Below, piece by piece: positions 1-8,599 of a stretch of 64,000 bases of DNA. Under the pieces are notes generated by a model, which worked only from the letters and a program-made list of their open reading frames with translations, was not told the origin of the DNA and ran no database searches. The stretch is from assembly GCA_963782465.1 (NCBI GenBank), contig CAWAJR010000005.1, positions 682,001 through 746,000 of the forward strand. The letters run 5' to 3'. The stretch comes from JAODBJ01 sp963782465. Its GTDB lineage: Bacteria; Actinomycetota; Acidimicrobiia; IMCC26256; PALSA-610. The translations under genes were made by a program, and so were the position numbers. Position 1 is the stretch's first letter, and each line of letters starts with the position of its first letter.

Positions 1-34
1 CTTATCTTCGATGCCTCACCGTGGCCACCGGTGC

Positions 35-1540
35 TTACGGGCCCGCCAGGCGGTTGAGGATGTTGCGGGTCACCTGCTCGACGTGCGGGTCGTGCTCGCG
101 TAAGCCGTAGGCCCAGTCGGTACAGCCGGTCGTGACGACGGTGCCACCCGCTCTCGAACGGTACGAACCGAGCATGGCGCGGCCGTGCGCGACGCGCTCA
201 ACGGTTGCCGGTTCGGCATCGCCGAACACCCGGAGGGCGTTGAACTCGATCTCCGAGCGGTCGCCGGCGGGTACTGGTAACAGCGCGCTCTCCCGGTCGA
301 ACCCCTGGGCCGGCGCGCTGGCGGCGATGACGAAACTCGCCGGCGTCCCGTCGCTCCCGGTCGGCACGGGGAGCCCGTCGACCGTCGCGAAGTCGCACCC
401 GTCGCACTCGTAGCCGACAACCGTTCCGGTCGCGCCGAGCACGTCGCCGTAGGCCACGCCGGTACCGTCGAGCAGCCAGTGGTCGGGCCGGTGCACCGTG
501 TACCCACCGGCACCATTGGGTGAGCGACGGCCGATGCGCGCGTAGCCCCCGCGCACGAAACTGACGCCGGTCAGCGCGTTCTCGGGCCGGCCGATCGCCC
601 GGTCCGACCAGATCGACGTGAGCTCGGCTTCCCGCTCCGTGCCGTACACGGGGTCGCGCTCGATGCGCTGTTTGTACGCCACCATCACGGCGTCGGCATC
701 GCCGCGGTCGCTCTCGAACCGCACCTGCCAGTAGCAGGTGTTCCCGGAGAGGAAAGCCACGTTCCCGCCCCGGGCGATGTACGCCTCGACCGTGTCGCGC
801 ATCCCCGCGGTCCAGTACTCGTCATGGCCGACCGAGCACACCAGCGGGTAACGGTCGACCACATCGGGGTGGCGTTCGAGATCGAGGTTCGTGACCACGT
901 CGACGCCCCAGCCTTCGTTCTCCGCCCACCCGACGAAGACGCGTTCCTGGTTCCACCACCCCGCGCAACCACAGACCAGCGAGAGTGCGTGATCTCGCAC
1001 ATGGTGCCGGTACGCGCGCAGGGTCGGGTCGGCCCCGTCGCGAGTAGGCGCCGCGAGGCGGTCGCCGGGCCCTGCGGGTCGATCGAGGAAGCCCCGCGCG
1101 AGAGGCCGGCGCGCCGACACGAGCGGCTCTCCGCTGTAGCAATTGCCCCCACCGAAGTCGTTGTACGCGTACCAGGTGTTCGTCGACAGCGCGAGCAGCA
1201 GCCGGTTCGTCGTTGCCGCGGCGGGCCGCACGACGACGAACGCCGACGTCGCGGCCGGGTCGCGCGCTTCTCCGACCACCGTCGCGACGATCTCGTAGTA
1301 GCCCGACGGCCAACCTTCGACCGCGACCGTCACGGTCACGGGCCAGTCGCAGCCGCGCGCGATCGTGTCACCGTCGAACGGGTGCTCTTCGCAGTCCAGC
1401 CGCGCCGCCTGCCACACGACAGTGCGCGCGCCACCGACCCGTGCCACCTCGATGTCGACCGGCCCGGTCGCCGAGACGTGGATCGTGAACCTGTCGCCGT
1501 CGGCGACCGATGGCGGCCACGCGTACGCCCAACTCGGCAT
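35..1540 (-). CDS. N,N-dimethylformamidase beta-subunit-like protein
   Basis: A 501-residue protein. Residues 1-110 look like an Ig-like beta sandwich. The rest resembles the C-terminal domain of the N,N-dimethylformamidase large subunit family, with NTWYAYNDFGGGN at 121-133, GHDEYW at 238-243 and GGNVAFLSGNTCYW from 258, all typical family blocks. No signal peptide is visible. The ATG at 1540 follows GAGGAG with about 8 nt spacing. The family includes the amidase that hydrolyses dimethylformamide, but most members in actinobacteria have no tested substrate and the small alpha subunit is not seen here, so only the family is asserted. A strong hairpin separates it from the beta-helix gene upstream. 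Confidence 0.75.
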   Translation of the reverse strand: MPSWAYAWPPSVADGDRFTIHVSATGPVDIEVARVGGARTVVWQAARLDCEEHPFDGDTIARGCDWPVTVTVAVEGWPSGYYEIVATVVGEARDPAATSAFVVVRPAAATTNRLLLALSTNTWYAYNDFGGGNCYSGEPLVSARRPLARGFLDRPAGPGDRLAAPTRDGADPTLRAYRHHVRDHALSLVCGCAGWWNQERVFVGWAENEGWGVDVVTNLDLERHPDVVDRYPLVCSVGHDEYWTAGMRDTVEAYIARGGNVAFLSGNTCYWQVRFESDRGDADAVMVAYKQRIERDPVYGTEREAELTSIWSDRAIGRPENALTGVSFVRGGYARIGRRSPNGAGGYTVHRPDHWLLDGTGVAYGDVLGATGTVVGYECDGCDFATVDGLPVPTGSDGTPASFVIAASAPAQGFDRESALLPVPAGDRSEIEFNALRVFGDAEPATVERVAHGRAMLGSYRSRAGGTVVTTGCTDWAYGLREHDPHVEQVTRNILNRLAGP

Positions 1541-1562
1541 CGATGCACTCCTCGCCGCGAGA

Positions 1563-1590
1563 AAGCGGGCGGTCCGAGGACCGCCCGCTT
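1563..1590 (-). terminator. Rho-independent-type hairpin after the beta-helix gene
   Basis: Inverted repeat with 13-bp arms (1563-1575 and 1578-1590), almost pure GC, lying between the stop of the beta-helix gene at 1634 and the start of the next gene at 1540. There is no strong U-tract, as is common for actinobacterial terminators. Confidence 0.6.
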
Positions 1591-1633
1591 CCGAGTTCGC
1601 CTGAGCCCGGGGCCCAGTATGCGTGAATGCAGA

Positions 1634-2683
1634 TCAGGAATGCTGGTTCTTGCAGATCGAGTGGTCGGGGCTCGAAGTCGAGCACCGGTTGCTGGTCTTC
1701 AGGTCGTTGCCGGTACCCGAACCGTCCCACACGAGGTCGCCGCCCTGGTTGCTGAACGCCACGTTCGTCGCGATCGTCACGTTCACCGGGTCGGCCCCGC
1801 CGTTCGTCGCGGTGCTGAAGAGCACGATGCCACCGGAGGTCGACACCGCCGGCCCGTCGGCCTGGTTCCGGGTCGCGGTGTTCTTGATGATCTTCGAGTT
1901 GTCGGCCCCGCCGACGAGGATGCCGCTGCCGTTCGTGCCGGCACCTGAACAGGCGCTGTCGTTGCCGACGACGCTGTTCTTCTGCACCGTCCAGCTCGTC
2001 GTGGCCGAACCGCCGCTGTCGCGGAGCAGCGCCACGCCGACGCAGTTGCGCGTCGCCACGTTCTGGATCACGTTCCCGCCACTCGCGGAGTTGTGCACCT
2101 GCACGCCGTAGCCGTCGTCGAACACGATGTTGTTCTTGATGACGGCGGCGGGAAGCTGCGCCTCGTCGACGAGGACGCCCGAGTCGGGGGAGGCGAACAC
2201 CACGTTGTTCTGGATGTTCACGCCCGCGGCGTTGACTTCCTTGATGCCGATCGAGCCGTCGTCATTGACGACGTTGCCGCTCACGTCGGTGTTCTTGGCA
2301 TCGAGCACCACGATGCCACCGCCGGTGAAGCCGGCGATGCTGAAGTTCCGGACGCCGTTCTGGTTGTTGGCCGCGCCCTCGACGCAGATGGCGACGTCGG
2401 TGCCGCACGCGTTCGTGACCGGCGTCTCCGGCGGCATCAGGTTCGCGTGGTTCCCGGTCAACACGACCTTGGTCGTGTTCAAGTCGAGCGACTCTTGGTA
2501 GTCGCCCGGATCGACGTTGATGTGCGTCCCGGGCGCAGCCGCGTCGATGGCGTCCTGGATCGAGTTTCCTTCGTGGACCACGACGGTCGGTACCGCCGAT
2601 GCGGTCGTGACGACCAGCATTCCGACAACGGACGCGACGGCAGCAACGAGAGCGAGCGCGAGCGCGCTTCGACGTTTCCCCAC
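1634..2683 (-). CDS. Secreted right-handed parallel beta-helix protein
   Basis: A 349-residue protein exported by a clear signal peptide (KRR then a hydrophobic stretch ending near ASA-VP). The mature part starts with VVHEGNSIQDAIDAA...INVDPGDYQES and continues with repeated N/D-rich strands (VQNNVVF, IKNNIVFDDG, VVGNDSACSG), the layout of NosD/pectate-lyase-like beta helices (Pbl domain family). A C-terminal Cys pair (NRC...SIC) could form a disulfide. I chose the GTG at 2683 because GGGGAG precedes it by about 8 nt and the signal peptide then begins directly; an upstream ATG at 2743 would add an unlikely leader. Such proteins usually bind or cleave polysaccharide, but no catalytic residues can be assigned. 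Confidence 0.75.
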   Translation of the reverse strand: MGKRRSALALALVAAVASVVGMLVVTTASAVPTVVVHEGNSIQDAIDAAAPGTHINVDPGDYQESLDLNTTKVVLTGNHANLMPPETPVTNACGTDVAICVEGAANNQNGVRNFSIAGFTGGGIVVLDAKNTDVSGNVVNDDGSIGIKEVNAAGVNIQNNVVFASPDSGVLVDEAQLPAAVIKNNIVFDDGYGVQVHNSASGGNVIQNVATRNCVGVALLRDSGGSATTSWTVQKNSVVGNDSACSGAGTNGSGILVGGADNSKIIKNTATRNQADGPAVSTSGGIVLFSTATNGGADPVNVTIATNVAFSNQGGDLVWDGSGTGNDLKTSNRCSTSSPDHSICKNQHS

Positions 2684-2856
2684 AGTTACATCTCCCCACC
2701 TGAGACAAGTCCCCGAACCGGACGGGGACGCGCTGTCATACAACCCGACACGCGGTCAGGATGCAACAACATTCTTCCAAAAACCCCCAACGAGCCGAGA
2801 ACAACGTGTGAACGAACGCTCCACGCGTTCCGGCCCGCGCGCTGCCACGCGCGTCG

Positions 2857-3960
2857 TCAGGGGTTGGCGTCGAGCATGCGTTCCAGCAAGCCGCGGAACA
2901 TCACGAGATCGTCGGGTTCGTCGGGCCTTTCCATCATCCCGTACGCGATACCGCGGGTCGACGTTCGGATGGAGACGATCGCGAAGCGCAGCGCCGCGAA
3001 GACCTCGAACCAGTCGAGCGCTTCGAGCGACGCTCCGGTCATCTCCTCGTAGGTGGCCGCCACCTCGTCGCGATCCATGAAGTTCGGGATCCCGGGAACG
3101 CCGAAGCGCACCGCGAGGTCCTGGAAGAAGCGGTGCAGGAACACCATCCAGGCAACATCGACCTCGCGAGGACCGACGGTGGCCATCTCCCAGTCGAGGA
3201 CACCGACCGGCTCGAAATCGGTGAACAGCATGTTGCCGATGCGCGCGTCGCCCCAGTTCAACACGGTGTCGCGCGTCACCGGCATGTGCGTGTCGAGCCA
3301 CGCGAAGGTGCGTTCGATCAACGGGAACGACACGCCCTCGCGAGCCCAGTCGTAGTACCAGCGTTGGTAGCCGAGCTGCTGTCGCATCGGTGTATCGCCG
3401 TGTTCCGGGTGCATGAGGAACCCGAGGTCGGCATTTTCGGGTGTGATCTCGTGCAACCGCGCGACGACGCTCACCGCGGCCCGTTGCAGCCGCGCCCGCT
3501 GCGCATCGGTTGCGTCGAGCAGCCACCCTTCGAAGACGTATGGCGGCATGTCGGGCGCGGAGACACCATCGATACGCGGCATCACGAGGAAGGGTGCGCC
3601 GAGCCACTGCGTGTCGAGTTCGATCCAGCGCACGTCCGGGGCGGGAACGTCGGTGCGGTCGCGAACGAGACGCATGCAGCGGGCCTGCGTGCCGAGCTCG
3701 TACTCGGGGAACACCGGGTAGAGGTCGGGCAAGGGCGCGAGCCGGGCCGCGTAACGTTCGGGCGCACCGCCCGCCACGCTCGGCGCCGCCATGTCGAACA
3801 GGATCGTCTCGCTCGACATCCCGTTCGCCGGCGACGCGACGTTCGTGACCACCGCGCCTTCACCGAGCGTCGCCGATGCCCACCGCTCCATCGCGGGTCC
3901 GATCGTCTCGAGCTCGCGTCGCCACGGCGTCCCCGGCTCGAGATCGCCCTCCTCCGGCAT
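2857..3960 (-). CDS. Phosphotransferase family protein (aminoglycoside/choline kinase fold)
   Basis: A 367-residue protein kinase-like-fold phosphotransferase (APH family). The catalytic loop is NWGDARIGN at residues 235-243, where the usual HGD carries W instead of H but keeps the catalytic Asp and the metal-binding Asn. The DxD-like LDWEMATVG follows at 255-263. This version of the loop is typical of the ACAD10/FadE36-like subgroup found near acyl-CoA metabolism in actinobacteria, so a role in phosphorylating a hydroxy-acid or other small metabolite is more likely than antibiotic resistance. The ATG at 3960 is preceded by GGGGGAC. It stands alone; the next gene upstream is a small lipoprotein. 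Confidence 0.75.
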   Translation of the reverse strand: MPEEGDLEPGTPWRRELETIGPAMERWASATLGEGAVVTNVASPANGMSSETILFDMAAPSVAGGAPERYAARLAPLPDLYPVFPEYELGTQARCMRLVRDRTDVPAPDVRWIELDTQWLGAPFLVMPRIDGVSAPDMPPYVFEGWLLDATDAQRARLQRAAVSVVARLHEITPENADLGFLMHPEHGDTPMRQQLGYQRWYYDWAREGVSFPLIERTFAWLDTHMPVTRDTVLNWGDARIGNMLFTDFEPVGVLDWEMATVGPREVDVAWMVFLHRFFQDLAVRFGVPGIPNFMDRDEVAATYEEMTGASLEALDWFEVFAALRFAIVSIRTSTRGIAYGMMERPDEPDDLVMFRGLLERMLDANP

Positions 3961-4067
3961 GGCCCGTCCCCCGGTGTCGTCGGTCCTCGCGTCTTGCGTG
4001 TTCGGTGAACGAGGACGCTACTCAGTGGCAGGGCCGGCGTGGGGCCGGCTCCTCCGCCCCATCCGGC

Positions 4068-4457
4068 TCAATGGCAACTGCGCGCGCGGTAGGCGCTCAG
4101 CGTGGCGTGCGCGTCGACGCCGTCGGTGAAGCGGTACTGATCGACGGCCGCGTGCAACCGGTCGATGCTCGGCAGCAGGTTGCTCGGCACGACGAGGCGC
4201 AGCTGGTCGAGGGTCGCCGTGTAACGCTTCACCGCGGTGTCCAACGTCGCGCTGAACGCGGCCGGGTCGCCGACGTCGGCGTGCGCGACGGTTTTGCCGT
4301 CCTGATCGAGTTGGCGCAACAGCCTGCACGCGGTTCGGGTGTCGACATGGCCACCCTTCACGCTGCCGTCACCGGTGCCACGTGCAGTGCCGCTCGCGCT
4401 GCATGCCGCCAGGGCCCCGGACATCGCGAAGAGCATCGCCCCGACGACCACGCGCAT
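4068..4457 (-). CDS. Small putative lipoprotein
   Basis: A 129-residue protein that starts with a lipoprotein signal (MRVVVGAMLFAMSG then lipobox LAAC), giving a predicted lipidated Cys at about residue 18. The mature region is mainly helical, with two Cys (TACRLL, and RSCH at the very end) that could form a disulfide. The ATG at 4457 is preferred because the longer reading frame would begin inside tRNA-Glu. I do not recognise the family; its helical make-up and size are compatible with a periplasmic binding or stress protein, but no function is claimed. Confidence 0.55.
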   Translation of the reverse strand: MRVVVGAMLFAMSGALAACSASGTARGTGDGSVKGGHVDTRTACRLLRQLDQDGKTVAHADVGDPAAFSATLDTAVKRYTATLDQLRLVVPSNLLPSIDRLHAAVDQYRFTDGVDAHATLSAYRARSCH

Positions 4458-4542
4458 CCCGCCACCGTAGTGACGGCCGCGGCCGGCACGGGGAACCGCG
4501 CGCGCTCCCTTGCTAGGCTGGCGCGCCTCCCAAGGGAGCAGA

Positions 4543-4615
4543 GCCCCCATCGTCTAGTGGCCTAGGACGCCGCCCTTTCAAGGCGGTAACGGGGATTCGA
4601 ACTCCCCTGGGGGCA
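4543..4615 (+). tRNA. tRNA-Glu (anticodon TTC)
   Basis: A 73-nt cloverleaf: acceptor GCCCCCA pairs with TGGGGGC, anticodon stem CCGCC/GGCGG encloses loop CTTTCAA (anticodon TTC), and the T arm is GGGGA-TTCGAAC-TCCCC. The 3' CCA is not encoded. A TAGGCT box at 4514-4519 could be its -10 element. Confidence 0.95.
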
Positions 4616-4619
4616 CAGG

Positions 4620-4638
4620 CCGGCTCGACCCGAGCCGG
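4620..4638 (+). other. GC-rich hairpin between tRNA-Glu and tRNA-Asp
   Basis: Inverted repeat CCGGCTCG-acc-CGAGCCGG directly after tRNA-Glu. It may be a terminator or a processing signal between co-transcribed tRNAs; the sequence does not decide which. Confidence 0.35.
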
Positions 4639-4647
4639 TTGGTACAC

Positions 4648-4722
4648 GGTCCTGTGGTGCAGTTTGGAGTGCACGCCGCCCTGTCAAGGCGGAGGCCGCG
4701 GGTTCAAATCCCGTCAGGACCG
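4648..4722 (+). tRNA. tRNA-Asp (anticodon GTC)
   Basis: A 75-nt cloverleaf: acceptor GGTCCTG pairs with CAGGACC, anticodon loop CTGTCAA gives anticodon GTC, and the T arm contains GGTTCAAAT. The discriminator base is G and CCA is not encoded. It lies 32 nt after tRNA-Glu. Confidence 0.95.
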
Positions 4723-4760
4723 CTCGGGTGCGACGCTCGCGAGAGCGCCGTACCCAATAT

Positions 4761-4833
4761 GGCCGGGTAGCTCAGTTGGCAGAGCACACGCCTGAAAAGC
4801 GTGGGGTCACCGGATCGACGCCGGTCCCGGCCA
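4761..4833 (+). tRNA. tRNA-Phe (anticodon GAA)
   Basis: A 73-nt cloverleaf: acceptor GGCCGGG pairs with CCCGGCC, anticodon stem CACGC/GCGTG encloses loop CTGAAAA (anticodon GAA), D arm TAGCTCAGTTGGCAGAGCA. The T-loop is ATCGACG rather than the common TTCGAAT. CCA is not encoded. Confidence 0.95.
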
Positions 4834-4862
4834 CTCGTTCTCGTACGCAACCCATCCGAGTC

Positions 4863-4881
4863 GCCGGCCTCACGGGCCGGC
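4863..4881 (+). terminator. Hairpin after tRNA-Phe
   Basis: Inverted repeat GCCGGCC-5 nt-GGCCGGC, 30 nt downstream of tRNA-Phe and before the convergent bldC gene. It is a plausible terminator of the tRNA unit. Confidence 0.4.
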
Positions 4882-4933
4882 TCATCGGAGATCGGGGCTG
4901 CACCGGCAACCGCACGGGGCGCGGCCGCCGTTC

Positions 4934-5152
4934 TCAGAGGTGGTCGGCGTCTTCGACCTGTTCCAGGAACTGGCGAATCTCGCTCGCCCGGAACCGGCGG
5001 TGACCGCCGAGGGTGCGAATCGCCGAAATCTTGCCCGCACGTGCCCAGCGCGTCACCGTCTTCGGGTTGACGCGGAACATCGCCGCGACTTCAGACGGGG
5101 TTAGCAGGGCATCGTCCTCATGGGGCTGCATGGGGTCTTCCGCCTTGTTCAT
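4934..5152 (-). CDS. bldC: BldC-like MerR-type DNA-binding protein
   Basis: A 72-residue single-domain winged-helix protein with LLTPSEVAAMFRVNPKTVTR, then WARAGKISAIRTLGGHRRFR, which matches the BldC/excisionase-like core nearly throughout. In Streptomyces, BldC is a small regulator that binds DNA as head-to-tail multimers on direct repeats and controls the onset of development; in non-sporulating actinobacteria the target set is unknown. The ATG at 5152 has GAGGAG 5 nt upstream, better than the internal Met at 5131. It is divergent from the ParA-like gene across a 284-nt region and follows the three tRNA genes on the opposite strand. Confidence 0.85.
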   Translation of the reverse strand: MNKAEDPMQPHEDDALLTPSEVAAMFRVNPKTVTRWARAGKISAIRTLGGHRRFRASEIRQFLEQVEDADHL

Positions 5153-5423
5153 CGTGCTCCTCGGGTGGTCGCTCGGTGTTCACCGTTTGTGCCGCCCGCC
5201 CCGTCGCCCCGCCGGGCCGGTTCAGAGTACGGAGAGCCCGTACCGGTTGCCGCATTCAGTGTTGCGTGAATTGCCAGGTCAAACGTTGTATCCGGACCAA
5301 ACGGACCGCCAAACCTCGGTCCGCTCGAAACCGGCTTGGCCATACTACGCCACGATCGTCCTTCTGGGACAAAGTGGTCAAGACGCAAAGTGCGCTCCGG
5401 GCCAGAAATTCTTTCGCCGTCCG

Positions 5424-5429
5424 TAGACT
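5424..5429 (+). promoter_or_regulatory. -10-like box TAGACT for the ParA-like gene
   Basis: TAGACT ends 7 nt before the ATG at 5437, the spacing expected for an actinobacterial leaderless transcript. No convincing -35 hexamer was found. Confidence 0.4.
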
Positions 5430-5436
5430 CCGGAGT

Positions 5437-6222
5437 ATGGCGCGAGTGTTCGCGGTTGCGAACCAGAAGGGCGGCGTCGCCAAGACCACGACGGTGCAGA
5501 CGGTGGGAAGCGCGCTGGCCGAAATCGGCGAACGCGTGTTGCTCGTCGATCTCGACCCGCAGGCCTGCCTGACGTTCGCGGTCGGTCTCGATCCCGATTC
5601 ACTGACGCCGACCGTGCACGACGTCCTGCTCGGCCGGGCGAAGGTCGTCGACGCCATCGTCGCCGCCGGCCCGCCGACCCGCGCCTTGTCGATACTGCCC
5701 GCCAACATCGACCTCGCCGGATCGGAAGTGCATCTGCTCACGCGCACGGGCCGCGAGCAGGTGCTCGCGCGCGCGTTGGAGGCCGTACGCGACGACTTCG
5801 ACACGTTGCTCATCGATTGCCCGCCTTCGCTCGGCGTCCTCACGGTCAACGGGCTCACCGCGGCGCGAGAAGTACTCATCCCCCTGCAGTGTGAAGCACT
5901 CAGCCATCGCGGTGTCGCGCAACTTCTCGATACGGTTGAAGACGTTCGAGAGTTCACGAACCCCGCGCTTCGTGTGCGCGGCGTGATCGCGACGATGTTC
6001 GACTCGAGGGTGAAACACGCGCACGAGGTGCTCGACGACGTGCCAACGCGTTTCGGTCTCACCGTGCTGCAACCGCCCGTACCGAAATCGGTCCGCTTCG
6101 CCGAGGCGCCGGGGCGGGGGCGGTCGATCCTCGAACACGCGTCGTCGTCGGCCGGTGCCGCGGCCTACCGCGCGATCGCAGCGACGCTGCACGCCGACAC
6201 CGAAGTAGGAAGCAGCGCCTGA
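5437..6222 (+). CDS. ParA/MinD-family ATPase (orphan)
   Basis: A 261-residue P-loop ATPase of the ParA/Soj type. The deviant Walker A is QKGGVAKTTT at about residues 10-19, with the signature first Lys; Walker A' is LLVDLDPQ near 36-43 and Walker B is TLLIDCPPSLG near 127. These proteins dimerise on ATP, bind DNA non-specifically and move cargo (chromosome, plasmid, protein clusters). There is no ParB gene next to it, so it is not the usual parAB pair; its downstream partner is a zinc-ribbon protein whose ATG overlaps its stop codon. The Met at 5437 begins the conserved fold directly; longer frames upstream look non-coding. Confidence 0.85.
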   Translation: MARVFAVANQKGGVAKTTTVQTVGSALAEIGERVLLVDLDPQACLTFAVGLDPDSLTPTVHDVLLGRAKVVDAIVAAGPPTRALSILPANIDLAGSEVHLLTRTGREQVLARALEAVRDDFDTLLIDCPPSLGVLTVNGLTAAREVLIPLQCEALSHRGVAQLLDTVEDVREFTNPALRVRGVIATMFDSRVKHAHEVLDDVPTRFGLTVLQPPVPKSVRFAEAPGRGRSILEHASSSAGAAAYRAIAATLHADTEVGSSA

Positions 6223-6566
6223 TGCCGGGCAACCTGCGCGACGTATCGCAGTCGCGCCGCCACCGCGACCCGTCGGGGAAGGCGGCGCTCTTCTCCCACG
6301 AAGCGACCGCCGAGCTCGCGAATTCCGAGGCCGAGCCCGACGCCATCGCGACGAGCCACGAGGGTGTCGCGCCCCGGCGGCCCGCGACGGTCGTCGTCGA
6401 GTGTTCGGCCTGCGACACGCGATCGCGGGTCAACTACCTCGACTTCGTCTTGCTGAACCTCCCGATCGGCGTGTGGTTGCCGCTCCCGGGCCTGCAGTTC
6501 AACCGTCGCATGACCTGCCCGTCGTGCGGTCAATGGACGTGGCTGCAAGCGCACTGGTTCGCGTAG
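6222..6566 (+). CDS. Zinc-ribbon protein coupled to the ParA-like ATPase
   Basis: A 114-residue protein whose start overlaps the ParA-like stop by 1 nt (TGATG), so the two are translationally coupled. The N-terminal 50 residues are charged and probably disordered (QSRRHRDPSGK). The C-terminal half has two Cys pairs, CSAC near residue 61 and CPSC near 99, spaced as in a zinc ribbon, with an intervening aromatic/hydrophobic segment (YLDFVLLNLPIGVWLPLPG). I do not recognise a named family. Coupling suggests it acts with the ATPase, perhaps as its cargo or adaptor; that is inference. Confidence 0.65.
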   Translation: MPGNLRDVSQSRRHRDPSGKAALFSHEATAELANSEAEPDAIATSHEGVAPRRPATVVVECSACDTRSRVNYLDFVLLNLPIGVWLPLPGLQFNRRMTCPSCGQWTWLQAHWFA

Positions 6567-6579
6567 GAGCGCCCCGCCC

Positions 6580-7533
6580 TCAACCGGCCTGCACGTGGAA
6601 GATCGGTGCGTGCACGCCCTCGCTCGTCGTCAGATAGCCCCGCCCGTCGGCGTCGATGCTGATCGCTTCGCTCTGCCGCTCGACGGGCGACGGTGCCTCG
6701 CACGGCTGACGGGTGAACGCGGTGGCGATGTCCTCACCGAGGTCGCGCGACCACACGAACACCGAGAAGTACGTGCGCAGGATGATCGCGGAACCGTCGG
6801 GCGAGATGTCGCCGGCAGTCACCAACTCCCCCAGGCCGAGGTGGAGCGTCGCGATCAACGTCAGCGTCGGATGGCCCGACAGCAAGCCACCTTGCTTGCG
6901 GTACACGCGCGACGCCCCCGACGGTTCCTTCGTCACGATGATCACGTCGCGCGTCGCGGGGTCGACGAACATCGCCTCCGCGTTGTGCGGCCCGTCGGGG
7001 TAGAGCAACCGCTCCGATTCGGTCGGGCCCGCCGTCGTGTCGTGAGCCGGGTCGGGCTCGGGGATCGCGTAGATGTGGATGCTCGACCGCGTGCTGTTGT
7101 TGTCGCCGATGTCGCCGAGATAGAGCGTGTCGGGGCCGCCGTTTACCCCGGCGAGTATCCCGATGTCTTCCCAGTCGACCGCCTTCGCGTCGGGGATGGC
7201 GTACTGGCGGATCGCCACACCTTTCGTCGTCATCGCGAAGATGCGCGGCGTGTCGCCCGAGTCGTTGTGCACCCAGACCACGCCGGGGTACCGGCGGCTT
7301 TGCACGACGCCCGACGCCTCAGTGATCTCCGGGTCGGAGATCGTCCCGGTACGGCGCGGCGCGCTCCCGTCACACAGCCGGCGCGCGAGCGTCGCGCGCG
7401 CGACGGTTGTGGTCGTACCTCCAGGTGAGCGCGAAGTCGTGCTCGACGCCGCACCGTCGTGACCACTACCGGAACACTGCGCGACGAGCAGCAGGCCACT
7501 CAACGCGAGCAGCGCGGCCCCGCGTACGCGCAT
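6580..7533 (-). CDS. Beta-propeller lipoprotein downstream of purM
   Basis: A 317-residue predicted lipoprotein: MRVRGAALLALSGLLLVAQC ends in a lipobox Cys. The mature part has repeated propeller-like blades with motifs such as VVWVHNDSGDTPRIFAM, DWEDIGIL, LYLGDIGDNN and NAEAMFVDPATRDVIIVTKE, resembling secreted WD40/phytase-like propellers annotated only as hypothetical. The Met at 7533 is chosen because it starts a lipoprotein signal and lies 4 nt after the purM stop, suggesting that it is translated from the end of the purine transcript. No catalytic residues can be assigned. Confidence 0.65.
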   Translation of the reverse strand: MRVRGAALLALSGLLLVAQCSGSGHDGAASSTTSRSPGGTTTTVARATLARRLCDGSAPRRTGTISDPEITEASGVVQSRRYPGVVWVHNDSGDTPRIFAMTTKGVAIRQYAIPDAKAVDWEDIGILAGVNGGPDTLYLGDIGDNNSTRSSIHIYAIPEPDPAHDTTAGPTESERLLYPDGPHNAEAMFVDPATRDVIIVTKEPSGASRVYRKQGGLLSGHPTLTLIATLHLGLGELVTAGDISPDGSAIILRTYFSVFVWSRDLGEDIATAFTRQPCEAPSPVERQSEAISIDADGRGYLTTSEGVHAPIFHVQAG

Positions 7534-7537
7534 CGGG

Positions 7538-8593
7538 TCAGTGTTCGCGTTCGACACGTACATGGCCGTGACCGTCGACGATTTCGCCGATCACCCATGC
7601 ATCGTGTTTCGCGGCCCGAACGACGTCGACCGCGTGAAGCGCGTCGCCGCCGGCGACCACGGCGGTCATACCGACACCGAGGTTGAAGACGTGTTCCATC
7701 TCGGCGGCAGGTACGTCGCCCGCGCGCCGGATCTCACCGAAGATCCGCGGTTCCTCCCAACGCCCACGGTGCACCACCGCGTCGCAATGATCGGGAAGGA
7801 CACGCACGAGGTTGCCGGGAAGGCCACCGCCGGTGATGTGCGCGAACGCGTGCACTTCGGCTTGGTCGCGCAACCGCAGCATCGCGGGCGCGTAGATCTC
7901 GCTCGGGGCCATCAATTCCTCACCGAGCGTGTGGTGCGCACCGTCCCAGGCGGGACCGTCGAGGTCACGACCGGCGCGTTCGAGCAACGCGGCCCGGGCG
8001 AGTGAATAGCCGTTGCAGCGCAACCCGGGCTGACCGAACCCGATGATGCGGTCGCCGGGCCGAACGCCGCGCGGCAACACCTGCGCGCGGTCGACCACGC
8101 CGACGGCGAAGCCGACGAGGTCGAACTCGCCCGCTTCCATGACCCCCGGATGTTCCGACATCTCGCCGCCGAGCAGCGCGCAGCCCGCCTGGCGGCAACC
8201 CTCGGCGACGCCGGCGACGATGTCGTCGATCTCCTCGGGCACGAGCTTGCCGATCGACACGTAGTCGAGGAAGAACAACGGTTCCGCGCCCTGCGCAGCG
8301 ATGTCGTCGACCGACATCGCGACACAGTCGATCCCGATGGTCGAGCGCCGCCCGGTGAGGCGCGCCAGCAACGACTTCGTCCCGACGCCGTCGGTCGACG
8401 CGACGAGGAGCGGGTCGCGGTAACGCTTCCAATCGATCGCGAACAGCCCGCCGAAACCGCCGATGTCACCGACGACCTCGGGCCGGAACGTCGACCGGAC
8501 GTGCGACTTGATGAGTTCGACGGCCTTCTCGCCTGCGGTGATGTCGACGCCGGCCGCCGCGTACGACAGCGGCTCGTCAGTGTCTCTGCTCAT
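7538..8593 (-). CDS. purM: Phosphoribosylformylglycinamidine cyclo-ligase (AIR synthetase)
   Basis: A 351-residue PurM, full length for the family. It converts FGAM to AIR with ATP, step 5 of purine synthesis. Visible signatures include DIGGFGGLF near residue 43, STDGVGTKSL near 66, GIDCVAMSVDDI near 88 and GGGLPGNLVRVLP near 255. It starts 6 nt after the purF stop and is followed directly by a lipoprotein gene, so it is the last biosynthetic gene of the purF-purM unit. No clear Shine-Dalgarno is visible, consistent with coupling to purF. Confidence 0.95.
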   Translation of the reverse strand: MSRDTDEPLSYAAAGVDITAGEKAVELIKSHVRSTFRPEVVGDIGGFGGLFAIDWKRYRDPLLVASTDGVGTKSLLARLTGRRSTIGIDCVAMSVDDIAAQGAEPLFFLDYVSIGKLVPEEIDDIVAGVAEGCRQAGCALLGGEMSEHPGVMEAGEFDLVGFAVGVVDRAQVLPRGVRPGDRIIGFGQPGLRCNGYSLARAALLERAGRDLDGPAWDGAHHTLGEELMAPSEIYAPAMLRLRDQAEVHAFAHITGGGLPGNLVRVLPDHCDAVVHRGRWEEPRIFGEIRRAGDVPAAEMEHVFNLGVGMTAVVAGGDALHAVDVVRAAKHDAWVIGEIVDGHGHVRVEREH

Positions 8594-8599
8594 CGTTCG

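Noticed and set aside
2857..3960. Aminoglycoside resistance gene
   Set aside because: The loop NWGDARIGN and overall sequence match metabolic phosphotransferases of the ACAD10-like group rather than resistance enzymes.
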